Assembly (NCBI GenBank): GCA_028641055.1
Contig: CM054062.1
Location: 141,154,682 to 141,218,681 of the forward strand
Direction of reading: 5' to 3'
Length of the DNA stretch: 64,000 nucleotides
DNA from: Alopecurus myosuroides
Taxonomy: Eukaryota > Streptophyta > Magnoliopsida > Poales > Poaceae
How positions within the stretch are numbered: position 1 is the first letter of the stretch; each line of letters starts with the position of its first letter. Below, in pieces: positions 23,028 to 33,008 of this stretch. The position numbers were made by a program, and so were the translations under genes. The notes below the pieces were generated by a model. That model did no database searches. It was not told where the DNA came from and saw only the letters and a program-made list of their open reading frames with translations.

Positions 23028-23505
23028 TGATGGGGGGATGCTAACCCGGTATGCCAAGATCTGAGGAATAACCCGGCCCAGAGACAGTGAGCAGGATACG
23101 GCTAGGGATAAAGATGTTTGTGGAGGCCCAAGCTCGTGGGCCTAGTGACCCGGATTGTGGGTGTTGTAAAGGAAAATTAGGGTTAGCACGCCGTGTCTGG
23201 GTAGGACCCGGGTGTGCCTTGTAAAGTAAGTTAGGGGGGGTACGGGTACTATATAAACCGACCCTCGGGTATAGATTGACACAGAGATTTGAGAACCTTA
23301 ACAATATCGAGTAGTATCGAGTATCCAGTGTAAACCCTAATCGAGTTATTGTATCGAGAATAGAGATCCGGCGACTTCGATTGCCGGCTGTCAGATCAAG
23401 TTGTATCATGTCTTCCTTTGAGCTAAACCCTCTCCCGAACACCTGTGTCGACTTGCCCCAAGATCAGTTACCCCTGGTAACATCTGCCGTGATTATCCCA
23501 CGACA
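23028..23505 (+). repeat. 5' LTR of element I
   Basis: TGATGGGGGGATGC to ATCCCACGACA. TATATAAA at 23250-23257 is the likely sense promoter TATA box. Confidence 0.95.
23250..23257 (+). promoter_or_regulatory. LTR TATA box of element I
   Basis: TATATAAA in the LTR, also present in the 3' copy near 32748. It drives genomic RNA toward gag. Confidence 0.6.
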
Positions 23506-23507
23506 GT

Positions 23508-23525
23508 TGGCGCCCACCGTGGGGC
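23508..23525 (+). other. Primer binding site, tRNA-Lys type (element I)
   Basis: TGGCGCCCACCGTGGGGC, identical to that of element H, two bases after the LTR. Confidence 0.87.
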
Positions 23526-23569
23526 CTGCGTCCAAAGGTGTCTACATCACGGGAGAAGCTCGGAAGGGC

Positions 23570-26500
23570 ATGGAGAATCTTGTCATCGGCGAGATCTACA
23601 TCGACCACGAAGGAGAAAAGGTGGTGGACGATTCCGGCTGGGGGCCGGAGTCGGATCACCTCGAAACCGGATCCGTCATAACAATCGGCCGGATCAACGT
23701 CTTCATCGTTATGGTATGTGCTTCCAATTCGGTCCCTGACAACGTTGGATCTGATTCTATGCCAGGAAAAGCCACGTCTATCCAATCAGATGATGAAGAA
23801 TCAACGGGAACGACATATCCAGCAGAAGAACCCATCGCGGAGTGGGAACAGCCGGAGGAGCCGGCATGGACCCCACGCGACCGGGTCCAAGGAGAAGATG
23901 ACACCGGGTCTATCCTGGATCTACTGGAAAACCGGTATGAGGAGAACGGTGAAGAGGAACAGCCTGAATTTACACCGGATATCGCGCGCCGAGTTGCAGT
24001 CTATGCAGCCCCCGCGGCTAACCAAGGAAACACAGCCGCGGCACCAGTCGGGGCAGTGGCCCAGCAACAGGGCGCGGTTAACGGAGACCCGGTCTTGACC
24101 CGGGTCGATGGAGAGTCAGCATCGGTCACCAGTCGCGCGGCAGATGAGGAGCAACACGCCAACATGTTCGGGTTTCAAGCCAATCGGACACCAGGGGCGG
24201 GTCCCTCGAATCCGCGTCACCCGGCCCTGTTCGATAATAATTTGATCTTGGATCCTACAGTCCTCGCCACTGTTATCACCCCAGAAAATGCGGCAGAGCG
24301 TGTTAGAGATCTGCACGTGGATCGTCGTGCATTGGAACAGCAAAGAAGGCAAGTGGAAGCAGATAGGCAGGGGATGGCCACCCGGCGGCGCGAGCTAGAC
24401 GCGTTGGAAACCCGGCTTCGAGAGGAAACGTCCAGGATACATCAAAGGCACCACACCAGGTTGCCAGCAACGGGCGGGGTTATTAATCCGGCTAATTTGT
24501 TCATCACGCCTCAGGATCAACCGATACCAGTGGTGAACCAGGGAACCGCACCCCAACAGACAACAGCAGCGACACGTCCGGCGAATGAACGGACCGGGTT
24601 ACCCCCACCGCAAACTAGAGTCACAACCGGCAACGATCTACTGCCGCCGCCACCGTCACGATTCCGCACGCCAGCCGGCCACTACAACAATCCTATGGAC
24701 AACGTATATGCGGCGACACTCGCATTGAATCAAATACCTGTGGGAGAGTCGCCCCATGCAGAGAAGACTCGGCAAGCCATCGAGCTGTTGCACACTGCGG
24801 TGGCGCAGCAAGCCAATTACCCGGATCACAGAAGCGGAATGCACGGGACGCCATATGTCAGCCAGCAGCAAGGGAATTTACAAACGAGTTCGGCACGGCG
24901 GAGGGAAGAGCAGCAGCAAATGCCGCCTCCTCCCCGCGCTCAGGCAGTATCAGCAGCACAGGCCGTCGTGGACAGTTCTAGGGCTCGGAGGGCCGCGGCC
25001 GGGTCTGCAGCGCATGGGCCTCCCGCAGCACAGCGCCCAGACGCGCCCCCCGCGGCATCACACGTTTCCAGGGCAAGGCCGGCTTCAATCATTCTTGCGG
25101 GGCCCAAGTGTCTCTCGGACAATATTAGAGCTGAACCTTACCCGGAAAAGTTCAAAGAGCCAGGGAAGGTAGTGAATTATGAGCCAACCATGGATCCCGA
25201 AACGTGGCTAAGCAGTTACGAGATGGCAATGTCAATCCGCAACGCGTCCGAGAACCTCCAAGCCAAATTCATGTATCTGATGATGTCTGAAGGAGCAGCA
25301 AAATTGTGGTTCACCAATCTACCAGAGGGATCGATCAAGTCTTGGGAGGAATTGAAGACCGCGTTTATCAAGCACTTTCACGGAACCTGCAGGAAATTAT
25401 TCACCATCGATGATCTAGAGCGATGCGTCCAAAAGAAGGGAGAATCGGCGCGCAGTTGGGTGCGCCGGGTTATGGAGATACTTCACTCATCTACAGACAT
25501 CCAGCCCAAGGATGCGCTACAAGCCATGGCAAAAACATGCAAGTATATACCTTTAGTGAAAAAGTTAACTCGCATGAAGTCCAGTCGAAATGCGTCAGAA
25601 GTCACAATGGGAGAATTGATGGATGCGTGCAACAAACACGCTGCGACAGATACCACAGAAGAAGAAGCTGATGACAAGAAGACAAAAGCAAACACAAGCG
25701 GTAATGGAAGAACCGGCAGCGGAACAGCGTCAGGAAACAATGGAAGTAGTCAGAACAAGCGCCCCTTCGAAGGAGGCTCCGAGTTTGTCGCCAATACAGA
25801 AGCCGGGTCTTCAAGACCCAGAGCAGAAGGAAATTTCAATACTGGGAATCACAACGGAGGAAACTACCAAGGGCCGCCCCGGCCGAGTAATAGTTGGGAC
25901 ATCTTCAGAATGGCGTGCCCAAAACACAGCAGGAACGGCAGGCCGGCTAACCACTCCTTGGAGCAGTGCGCCGACTTGCAAAGATGGAAAAACGAAGAAG
26001 TAAACAGGGCTATGCGAGGTACAGGTCGAGGAGGAGGGCCAGGTCCGGGTGGAAACCCTGGCAATGGACCACCCCCAGCCGGAAACCCGGCAGCTGGAAA
26101 CCAGGGCAACAACCAAGGGGGAGCTGGAGGCTTCCAGGCTAACCCCAAACAATTGGGTCAATATCATGTGCATACCACAGGAGGATCTAACAAGGACAAA
26201 AAGATACTGAAGCAAGAAGTCAACTCAGTTTCGTTAGCCGTCCCGAGATACTTGAGATGGTCAGAACAGGAGGTAACATGGAGCAGAAGGGATCACCCAG
26301 AAAGAGTGGAACACCCAGGAGTCTTGGCACTAGTAGTCGCACCGCAAGTTAATGGGTACGAGCTAAAGAAGGTTTTAATGGATGGTGGAAGCAGCATCAA
26401 TATACTGTATTGGGAAACCTTCCTACGCATGGGTCTCAAGGAATCTCAACTGCAAAAAAGCTCAACAGTTTTTCATGGAATAGTGTCGGGTCATTCAGCA

Positions 26501-27091
26501 TGCCCCGAGGGAAAAATCGCACTAGAGGTAGCTTTCGGAGAATCAAAGGATAACTATCGAATTGAGTGGCTCACCTTTGAGGTAGTGAAGTTACGCAGCC
26601 CCTATCACGCGCTGTTTGGAAGGCCGGCTTATGCCAAATTCATGGCTAGGCCGTGTTATGTATATCTACAGCTAAAAATCCCGGGTCCCAAGAAGACTAT
26701 AACCATACACGGAAATCGAGACATAGCCGCTGAATGCGACGAAGGAGATGCAGCAATGGCCGAGCAAGCTTGCAGAAAGGAAGAACTCAAGCACTATCGG
26801 TCTCAAGCAGACCTGGAGGACAGAACTACATCAAAGAAGCCAAGTACTGAAGGCGAAAAAGCAAAGTCCAAGGTCACGCAAGATGCTAAAATGGTGGCCT
26901 TAATCGAAGTTGACTCTCCCAAGCAGTCTGCTGTAAAGGAAGAAGTTACACGGCCGCCAACAACCAGCAAAGTCATGGAGACACCCCACCCGGGTTGGCT
27001 GGCAAACCCGGTACTCATCAGGAAAAAGTTCAACTTATGGAGGATGTGCATTGGTCAAGCCGGATCAGGACCAGTGCTTACAAAGAACTGA
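23570..27091 (+). CDS. Gag-protease polyprotein of element I, 1,173 aa, with RT stub
   Basis: Open from before the LTR end; the first ATG after the primer site is 23570 (MENLVIGEIY), the same start as in element H. The N-terminal half is long, acidic and Gln/Ala/Pro-rich. The Gag core is near residues 525-690 (GAAKLWFTNLPEGSIKSWEE, then GESARSWVRRVMEIL). A zinc-knuckle-like C-X2-H-X8-H-X4-C uses Cys783, His786, His795, Cys800 instead of CCHC. The aspartic protease active site is D938-G-G (VLMDGGSSINILY). It ends with a short RT fragment (WLANPVLI...WRMCI) fused to a few unrelated residues and a stop. Relative to element H, about 75 codons before the stub and all RT-RNase H-integrase are gone. 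No internal stop, unlike the damaged homologue in H. Confidence 0.88.
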   Translation: MENLVIGEIYIDHEGEKVVDDSGWGPESDHLETGSVITIGRINVFIVMVCASNSVPDNVGSDSMPGKATSIQSDDEESTGTTYPAEEPIAEWEQPEEPAWTPRDRVQGEDDTGSILDLLENRYEENGEEEQPEFTPDIARRVAVYAAPAANQGNTAAAPVGAVAQQQGAVNGDPVLTRVDGESASVTSRAADEEQHANMFGFQANRTPGAGPSNPRHPALFDNNLILDPTVLATVITPENAAERVRDLHVDRRALEQQRRQVEADRQGMATRRRELDALETRLREETSRIHQRHHTRLPATGGVINPANLFITPQDQPIPVVNQGTAPQQTTAATRPANERTGLPPPQTRVTTGNDLLPPPPSRFRTPAGHYNNPMDNVYAATLALNQIPVGESPHAEKTRQAIELLHTAVAQQANYPDHRSGMHGTPYVSQQQGNLQTSSARRREEQQQMPPPPRAQAVSAAQAVVDSSRARRAAAGSAAHGPPAAQRPDAPPAASHVSRARPASIILAGPKCLSDNIRAEPYPEKFKEPGKVVNYEPTMDPETWLSSYEMAMSIRNASENLQAKFMYLMMSEGAAKLWFTNLPEGSIKSWEELKTAFIKHFHGTCRKLFTIDDLERCVQKKGESARSWVRRVMEILHSSTDIQPKDALQAMAKTCKYIPLVKKLTRMKSSRNASEVTMGELMDACNKHAATDTTEEEADDKKTKANTSGNGRTGSGTASGNNGSSQNKRPFEGGSEFVANTEAGSSRPRAEGNFNTGNHNGGNYQGPPRPSNSWDIFRMACPKHSRNGRPANHSLEQCADLQRWKNEEVNRAMRGTGRGGGPGPGGNPGNGPPPAGNPAAGNQGNNQGGAGGFQANPKQLGQYHVHTTGGSNKDKKILKQEVNSVSLAVPRYLRWSEQEVTWSRRDHPERVEHPGVLALVVAPQVNGYELKKVLMDGGSSINILYWETFLRMGLKESQLQKSSTVFHGIVSGHSACPEGKIALEVAFGESKDNYRIEWLTFEVVKLRSPYHALFGRPAYAKFMARPCYVYLQLKIPGPKKTITIHGNRDIAAECDEGDAAMAEQACRKEELKHYRSQADLEDRTTSKKPSTEGEKAKSKVTQDAKMVALIEVDSPKQSAVKEEVTRPPTTSKVMETPHPGWLANPVLIRKKFNLWRMCIGQAGSGPVLTKN

Positions 27092-28149
27092 GTAATGTAA
27101 CGGGCGGCAGGTTTCAGACGCGCTCTTTTCCTACCCAGGGTACCTAAGGGGACTGGAAGGTTTTTAACGAGGCGGCCTGCTGACCCAAAATTTCTGGTAT
27201 CAATAAAGAGATGGTTATCAAGTCCTATGTCTTTTCGCCTTTATCACAAGTAAGTAGTATCTATGCGACATCGATAATTCAGTATCATCAAAAGCATCGA
27301 TTGCATGTAGGTCTTGGGGGTTGGTTGCTCAGGTAACCAACCACTAACCCGAATGACCCGGCATAGATAGCTATAAGTTATAAGGGCCGATTCCTCGCAA
27401 ACGAGCACGGCTGCAATCTTATGACTGGGCAAAGAAGCCAATTTTTCTTGACTTATCTTACTTAAGCTTGATGTGACTCGCACTAAAGTGGCATGATTCG
27501 TTCGCTTACGATTACAATCAGCCATGGAGCCCAATGGGACTTGCCTGACACTGTTCTCGTATGGATGTAACAACATGGTATCCACGCGAAAGCCGGCTTA
27601 TAGTATAAGATAGTCAAAAGGGTCATCCAAACCACAAGTTTATGCAGAGTACAAGGCTGATAAGCCGGAAACTCAGTGATTATCAAGCATAACTTCAGTA
27701 TTTACATGAGATGGTTTTAGGGTTTTGCCTTGGTAGGGAATGATTTGTCCTCTGAGAAAGGCCACACCCTCATGACTCGTCCTTTGGGTCATGGGGACTG
27801 GGGACTTCGTAACAGAAACAAACCACTTTGATACCAAGGTTCAAAACGGCCCTATCATCCGAGTCTTGGGAACTTCAAGAGAATTTCACTTATCAAAGCC
27901 CCTGGTCTCGAAAAAAACGAGTCTTATGAAGGGAGCTAAAAAGAGAGATGGGTATCAAGAACAAGTTCAGAAGAACAGCAAAAAGTATGATTATCAAAAG
28001 GCTAGGAAAGCCACGAAAATACGTCACCAAATAGAAGTATATTACAAGCTTTTGCATCGGTATCAGAAGTGCACAGGCGCACCATTAACAGAATAAAATA
28101 GCTCAAACAAAAAGATCCCATGTGACTAAGGTATTATGACATCCTTACT
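27092..28149. other. Non-coding spacer of element I between gag-protease and antisense gene
   Basis: Colinear with 38405-39404 of element H; both begin with a block containing 'CAGGTTTCAGACGC', 'GGGTACCTAAGGGGACTGGA' and 'ATCAATAAAGAGATGGTTA'. The AATAAA there (plus strand, about 27200) could be a sense poly(A) signal. No coding region recognised. Confidence 0.6.
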
Positions 28150-31100
28150 CTACTCGGCCTCCTGAGCGCGATCTTCCGGGTCTTGCTCCTGGACCTTCTT
28201 CTTAGCTTTTTTGGCAGAGCCACCCGGACTCATCGCGCCAGGGTGGATAGGAGGAAGGACGGACGGTGTAGAGGCGGACGGCCCTGATTTTAAGTCGGCC
28301 TCCCTCTTCGAAGTTGCCTCCTTCTTCTTAGCTGAGTAATCAGCCCACTTCTCCAAGAGGTCAACGGGCGGGGGTGCTTCCTCTGTGATAATCTTGTCAT
28401 CAGCGTCATACGCAGCCATTAGTGTATTAAGGTTCAAGCTATCGGCTAGAGTGGTGGCAGAGGGGCGCACTGCCGACTGAATGGCCTTGAAATCCTTAGG
28501 CGTAAATTTGGCGCCATCCGCCTTGAACTCAGGAAACCCGGAGATTATCTTCGCCGGGTCAAGCTTCGGAAAGTAGGCTTTGGCCAAGGTCAAAGCCCGC
28601 ACTATACCAGTACGGCAGGACGAACGCTTCCAGAGTTCAATCCATCCGGGTACAGTGGAGCAGGCTTGGACAAGGTTCTCTTCACCCGGATAGGCTTCCG
28701 TGGGCCAATTAATGGCATTCAATATAAATTTGGTGCCGGCAAAGAAAGTCCGGAGCACAGTCTTCAGGGTCCTAACCTTGACAATAGCATCTTCCTCTGG
28801 AGCTGCAAGGTTCGCACCTATAGTGGAAACAGAAGCAAGAACGTATCAGTAGCAGCCGGGTATGAAATTAGTCGGCAGGCAAAAATTAGTCGGCAGGCAA
28901 AACTTAGCCGGCAGGCAAACACTTACTAAGTAAGATCTGATAAGTATCGGAGACTTGATCCGATAACTTCTTCAAATCGGCCTGAGCGGCGAGGCACTTC
29001 TCCTTGTATTTGGAGACATCCTTCTTCAAGGTTTTCATATTATCCTCAAGGATTTCTCGGCGTTTTATCTCGGCAAGAAGGAGCTGTTCAGTCTTCAGCA
29101 AGGTTTCATCAGACCGAGTTACATGCGCCTGTAAGTGTAAAAGGGTGCAAGAACCAGCTGAGTGTTATGGCAAGAAAAATATGGTGAGAAGTACCAAGCA
29201 TAACTTTTGCAAGTTATACTCGGAACTTGGGGACTAGATAGGGAATATAAGATAACAAGCGCTCTTACCTGGTGCTCTGCAGCCATGCGCTCTAAAGTCT
29301 CGCTCTCCGAAGCCTTCATGGTGAGAAGCTTGTCCATCAATTGTTCGAAAGTATCTTTATTCGTGTCAGAGGACCCGGGTCCTTGGAATTTCCTAGAAGA
29401 GGTTTTCTTCTTAGAAGGAGGTGGAACCCGGGTCATTTGCACGTTGGAATCCGACACTCCTTCTGCACCTAAGGCGGTGGTCTTTCTCTTGCTAGCATGA
29501 GAAGCAATTGGATATTCGGTTTCCTGCTGGTCCGGTTTAGTCGGCGATGTTTGTTCTTCATCGCCAGACGCGGTTGCAGTTTTATCAGCTGGGTTCCCCT
29601 TACCCGGGCCCTTATCTTCCGAATCCTCTTGATCGCTGACAGCGACCGTGGCCCTGTAGATGTTATCACAAAGCAGCTAAATATGCAGTCAGGAAAAGAT
29701 GACGAAGTATCGGAAAGTATCTGGAAGGGGATTTTACCCGGCATTCACCGCAAAGTCACAAGGAAATCCATCGTCAGACCCGGGGGAGGCTGGAAAATGT
29801 CAAGTTAAATATTATGCGAGAATGCTTTGAGGAAACCGTGCTAACCAAGAAGAGATAGAGCAAGTACCAGCTTGCCGAGTGGGGAGCGGTGAAGAACCCG
29901 GGTTAAGGGCGTCGTTACCCGGGTGATTTCGAGTCGACCTGCGCTTAGGCGTGGGCGACCCCTTCAAGATTGACCAGTGGAATAACGTCAAGAAAGGTTC
30001 AAGAATATCATTACGGTAATATAAAGTGAATGTGTGAAGGGGGATGAAACCTTGGAGGTGGCTCCTTGAGCTTTTCTTTTAGATCCGGCTTTGGTTGCCG
30101 GCTCCGGTTCTTCCTCATCACTGGCAGATTCTACCTTGCCGTCTGAATCTTCTTCCTCGTCATCTTCTTGTTCTGAATGCCATCAAGGTTACGGTTGGAA
30201 ATAAAGGGGTTACGGTGAGTTCAAACGAGTCAAGTAAAACCCAGAGAGTACCTTCGTCAGAGTGAACGGCTTCTTGCTCCTCTGGACCTTCGGAGCTAGG
30301 GGGGGTATTGGTGTTCCAAAAGTCGTCATCATCCTGAAAGGCGTTAAAGTACGGGTTATCAGTTGCATCAAGTGGAAAGAGCGAAAGTAAAGGCGTCAGA
30401 GTCGGGTTTTTACCTGGGGGGCCGGGTTTTCAAGTGTGAAGGGCTCTAACCCGGATATGTTCCGGATTACCTCGAGCTTCTCCGTAAGAAAACCCTTGAT
30501 GGTCTTGAGAGTGTCGCCGACTGCGAAGATGTTGTCAGAGTATCGTAGTGGATCAGAAGGTTCCCCAGAATACTCGCACATCAGCTTTGTGCGGATGGAG
30601 TTGGGTTGAATTCTGAAGTCGACCCAGGTCTTCACTAGGTTGAGCCCAATGAGGCCCTGGGCTCTAAGAGTGGCGAGTTTGTATAGCAGAGGTTGGATTG
30701 CCTCCCTATCTGAGTCAGGGGCAAAGGCACTAAATTTATCAGAGATATCAAGAAGACCATCAGAATAACCCGGCAGTTTCTTTTGGCCGGATGGGGAAGT
30801 GTCCTGGCAGTAGAAATAAGAAAGCTGCCAGTGTTTGACATGAGAATTAAGGGTGAGGGATGGCATCGGAGAGTTCTTGCGGCGCTGGATCGAAACCCCG
30901 CCGCAAGTGAGAAGCGCCCCATCACCGCTTTCGCGGCATGGTTTGCATTGATAAAGCTCGATAAAAAGAGCTAGGTTTGGTGGAGTGCATAAATAGGATT
31001 CAGAAAGGACAATAAAGTGGGTAATATTTAGCACGGAATTGGGCCCGATGTCGAAGACGCGAAGTCCATAGTGACTAAGAATGTCACGGAAAAAAGGATG

Positions 31101-31343
31101 ACCGGGTGGGCGAAAACCCCGGGTCACATGTTCCACGAAGCAGATTACCTCGTCTTTTGTAGGGGTGGGCTGGGTCTCCTTACCCGGCACCCTCCATTGG
31201 ATATCCTCCTGAGGAGGGAGAACTCCCAGCTCCACTAGCTCCTCCAACTTGGCCTTCGTGACCATCGACCGCCCCCAGTTGGCGGAAATGGTGTTGGTGG
31301 CTTTAGTCTTGGTTGGGGTTTTCACCTGTTTCTTGGGAGCCAT
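28150..31343 (-). CDS. Antisense gene of element I, eight coding exons, predicted 844 aa
   Basis: Minus-strand exons: 30414-31343, 30252-30333, 30051-30172, 29868-29961, 29738-29789, 29269-29653, 28927-29128, 28150-28817; all seven introns are GT-AG, 78-140 bp, and the phases add up with no stop. Residues 65-136 resemble the 'putative gypsy type transposon' domain (PF04195), with GFRPPGHPFFRDILSHYGL. Residues 311-378 are acidic then basic (GSKRKA), 379-555 are Ser/Lys-rich with SKRK and SKKK clusters, and 556-623 are a heptad-like coiled coil. The C-terminal part ends in a Lys-rich tail. The start MAPKKQ follows a spliced 5'UTR. Function unknown; antisense ORFs of this kind are known in Tat elements. 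The damaged homologue is at 39405-42760. Confidence 0.85.
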
Positions 31344-31352
31344 GTGGTTGAC

Positions 31353-31864
31353 CTGCAAGGCATCAAATAAGAAGAAGATTAAGACATGGAAGTTATGAAA
31401 CGGTCAGGTATCAGCCGGATGGTATCGAGGTATGGCAGGAGATCCGGGTGTTAGCCCGTAGAGTCAAGCTCGGAAGTTCCGGGTATCGCGTATTATGGAG
31501 AAATTTATGGGGTCTAAATGGTAAAGAAGCTTTTTGAAAATGATGGGCAGTGGCTTAAGCGCCAAATGTGAATAAAGGGGATTAAAAAGAAGCAGTCCAG
31601 CCGAGTGATTGATGCAGGGGCGGAAATCTTGGGCAGTACGAGCCTAGATTGGAAGTTTTATTTTCAAATTCGTGGCGAAGGTAATGATTGTGGGAAGTAG
31701 GCGAGTTGGTTGGAGTATGCGCTTTATCCTTTGTGCGAACTAAAAGAGACTATGGGTAGCCTAATCCGGTCTAGCCAAGAAATCTGAGGCGGACGGATCT
31801 AGATCTAATCTGAGGAAAAAAATCAGAGGTTGCGAGGGGAAGTTGATGAACGCAAAAGGCTTAC
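31353..31864 (-). other. 5'UTR intron of the antisense gene (element I)
   Basis: Donor CCG|GTAAGCC at 31864 and acceptor CCTTGCAG at 31353, nine bases before the ATG. Element H has the same donor (CCG|GTAAGCC at 42881) before its own start. This implies a non-coding first exon from about 32105 to 31865. Confidence 0.65.
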
Positions 31865-32131
31865 CGGAGGAGATCCGAGGGAGGCCTTGCGGAGGCAGAT
31901 GGCGCAGGCCTGGTGTCCTTTCGCGGTTCTTGGTGGGCCGGATGAGAATTCGCCGGCGGATCTCGGCGGTGGCGCGGAGCGACCGGTGGCGGAGCGTAGC
32001 CTTCGGGCAATGGGTTCCGGTGACGTGCGTGGAAGGTCCGTGGTGGCGCTCAGGAAGAAAGAGAGCTCAAGAGGAGAAAGGAATGGAGTGGGGGAAATGA
32101 GCCGTTAGGGTTCGAGTCATTCCTAAGGAGC

Positions 32132-32140
32132 TTTTTTATA
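32132..32140 (-). promoter_or_regulatory. Antisense promoter TATA box of element I
   Basis: Minus strand ACTATAAAAAAG, about 270 bp upstream of the 5'UTR donor and about 390 bp inside the 3' LTR boundary. It lies at the position corresponding to TATAAATATA at 43221-43230 in element H. Confidence 0.6.
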
Positions 32141-32525
32141 GTACGACTGGATAAGCCCGGTTCGGTGAGTGGAGGCCGGGAATTGTGGGGGTAAAACGGC
32201 TATTAATTTAAAGTTCTTGCGAGATATGCGCCCAGTATTGAGTAAAGCATCCGGATAAAGAAAGAAGGGGATTCGCTCCGCGATGATGGGATTAACTGTC
32301 AAGCATAGGATCTTGGCGTTGCTACTATGATTTGGATCCAGAAGTTTTGAACCAAGGTGTTTGGAGGGAAAAACCTGAATTATCGCATGGCCACCAAGGA
32401 GCAAGGCCTAGCTGGATGTTGAAACATCTTAACCCGGTTTCCATATGCCTGTGTGATTGATATCTTTTCAGGAATAGCAAGCGCTTCAAGGAGATCCGTG
32501 AAGCCCAGGCTATTCTGGGGACTAC

Positions 32526-33003
32526 TGATGGGGGGATGCTAACCCGGTATGCCAAGATCCGAGGAATAACCCGGCCCAGAGACAGTGAGCAGGATACGGC
32601 TAGGGATAAAGATGTTTGTGGAGGCCCAAGCTCGTGGGCCTAGTGACCCGGATTGTGGGTGTTGTAAAGGAAAATTAGGGTTAGCACGCCGTGTCTGGGT
32701 AGGACCCGGGTGTGCCTTGTAAAGTAAGTTAGGGGGGGTACGGGTACTATATAAACCGACCCTCGGGTATAGATTGACACAGAGATTTGAGAACCTTAAC
32801 AATATCGAGTAGTATCGAGTATCCAGTGTAAACCCTAATCGAGTTATTGTATCGAGAATAGAGATCCGGTGACTTCGATTGCCGGCTGTCAGATCAAGTT
32901 GTATCATGTCTTCCTTTGAGCTAAACCCTCTCCCGAACACCTGTGTCGACTTGCCCCAAGATCAGTTACCCCTGGTAACATCTGCCGTGATTATCCCACG
33001 ACA
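32526..33003 (+). repeat. 3' LTR of element I
   Basis: 478 bp. It is preceded by GCTATTCTGGGGACTAC, which is also found before the 3' LTR of element H and is the likely plus-strand primer (polypurine) region. Confidence 0.95.
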
Positions 33004-33008
33004 GGCTC

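Larger units (their letters stand above)
23028..33003 (+). mobile_element. Non-autonomous Tat-like element I, 9,976 bp, young
   Basis: LTRs 23028-23505 and 32526-33003 (478 bp each) differ at only two sites, both C/T at CpG. The perfect duplication GGCTC (23023-23027, 33004-33008) lies inside gag of element H. It has a tRNA-Lys primer site, an intact Gag-protease frame and a short RT stub, with RT, RNase H and integrase missing. The 3' half carries an intact antisense gene with its own promoter. LTR ends, gag and 3' region are homologous to element H. It is therefore a deletion relative that would need RT and integrase from a partner. Confidence 0.93.

Noticed and set aside
24116..26215. Minus- and plus-strand frames overlapping Gag-protease of element I
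   Set aside because: Shadows of the 1,173-aa frame; the homologous region in element H does not keep them.
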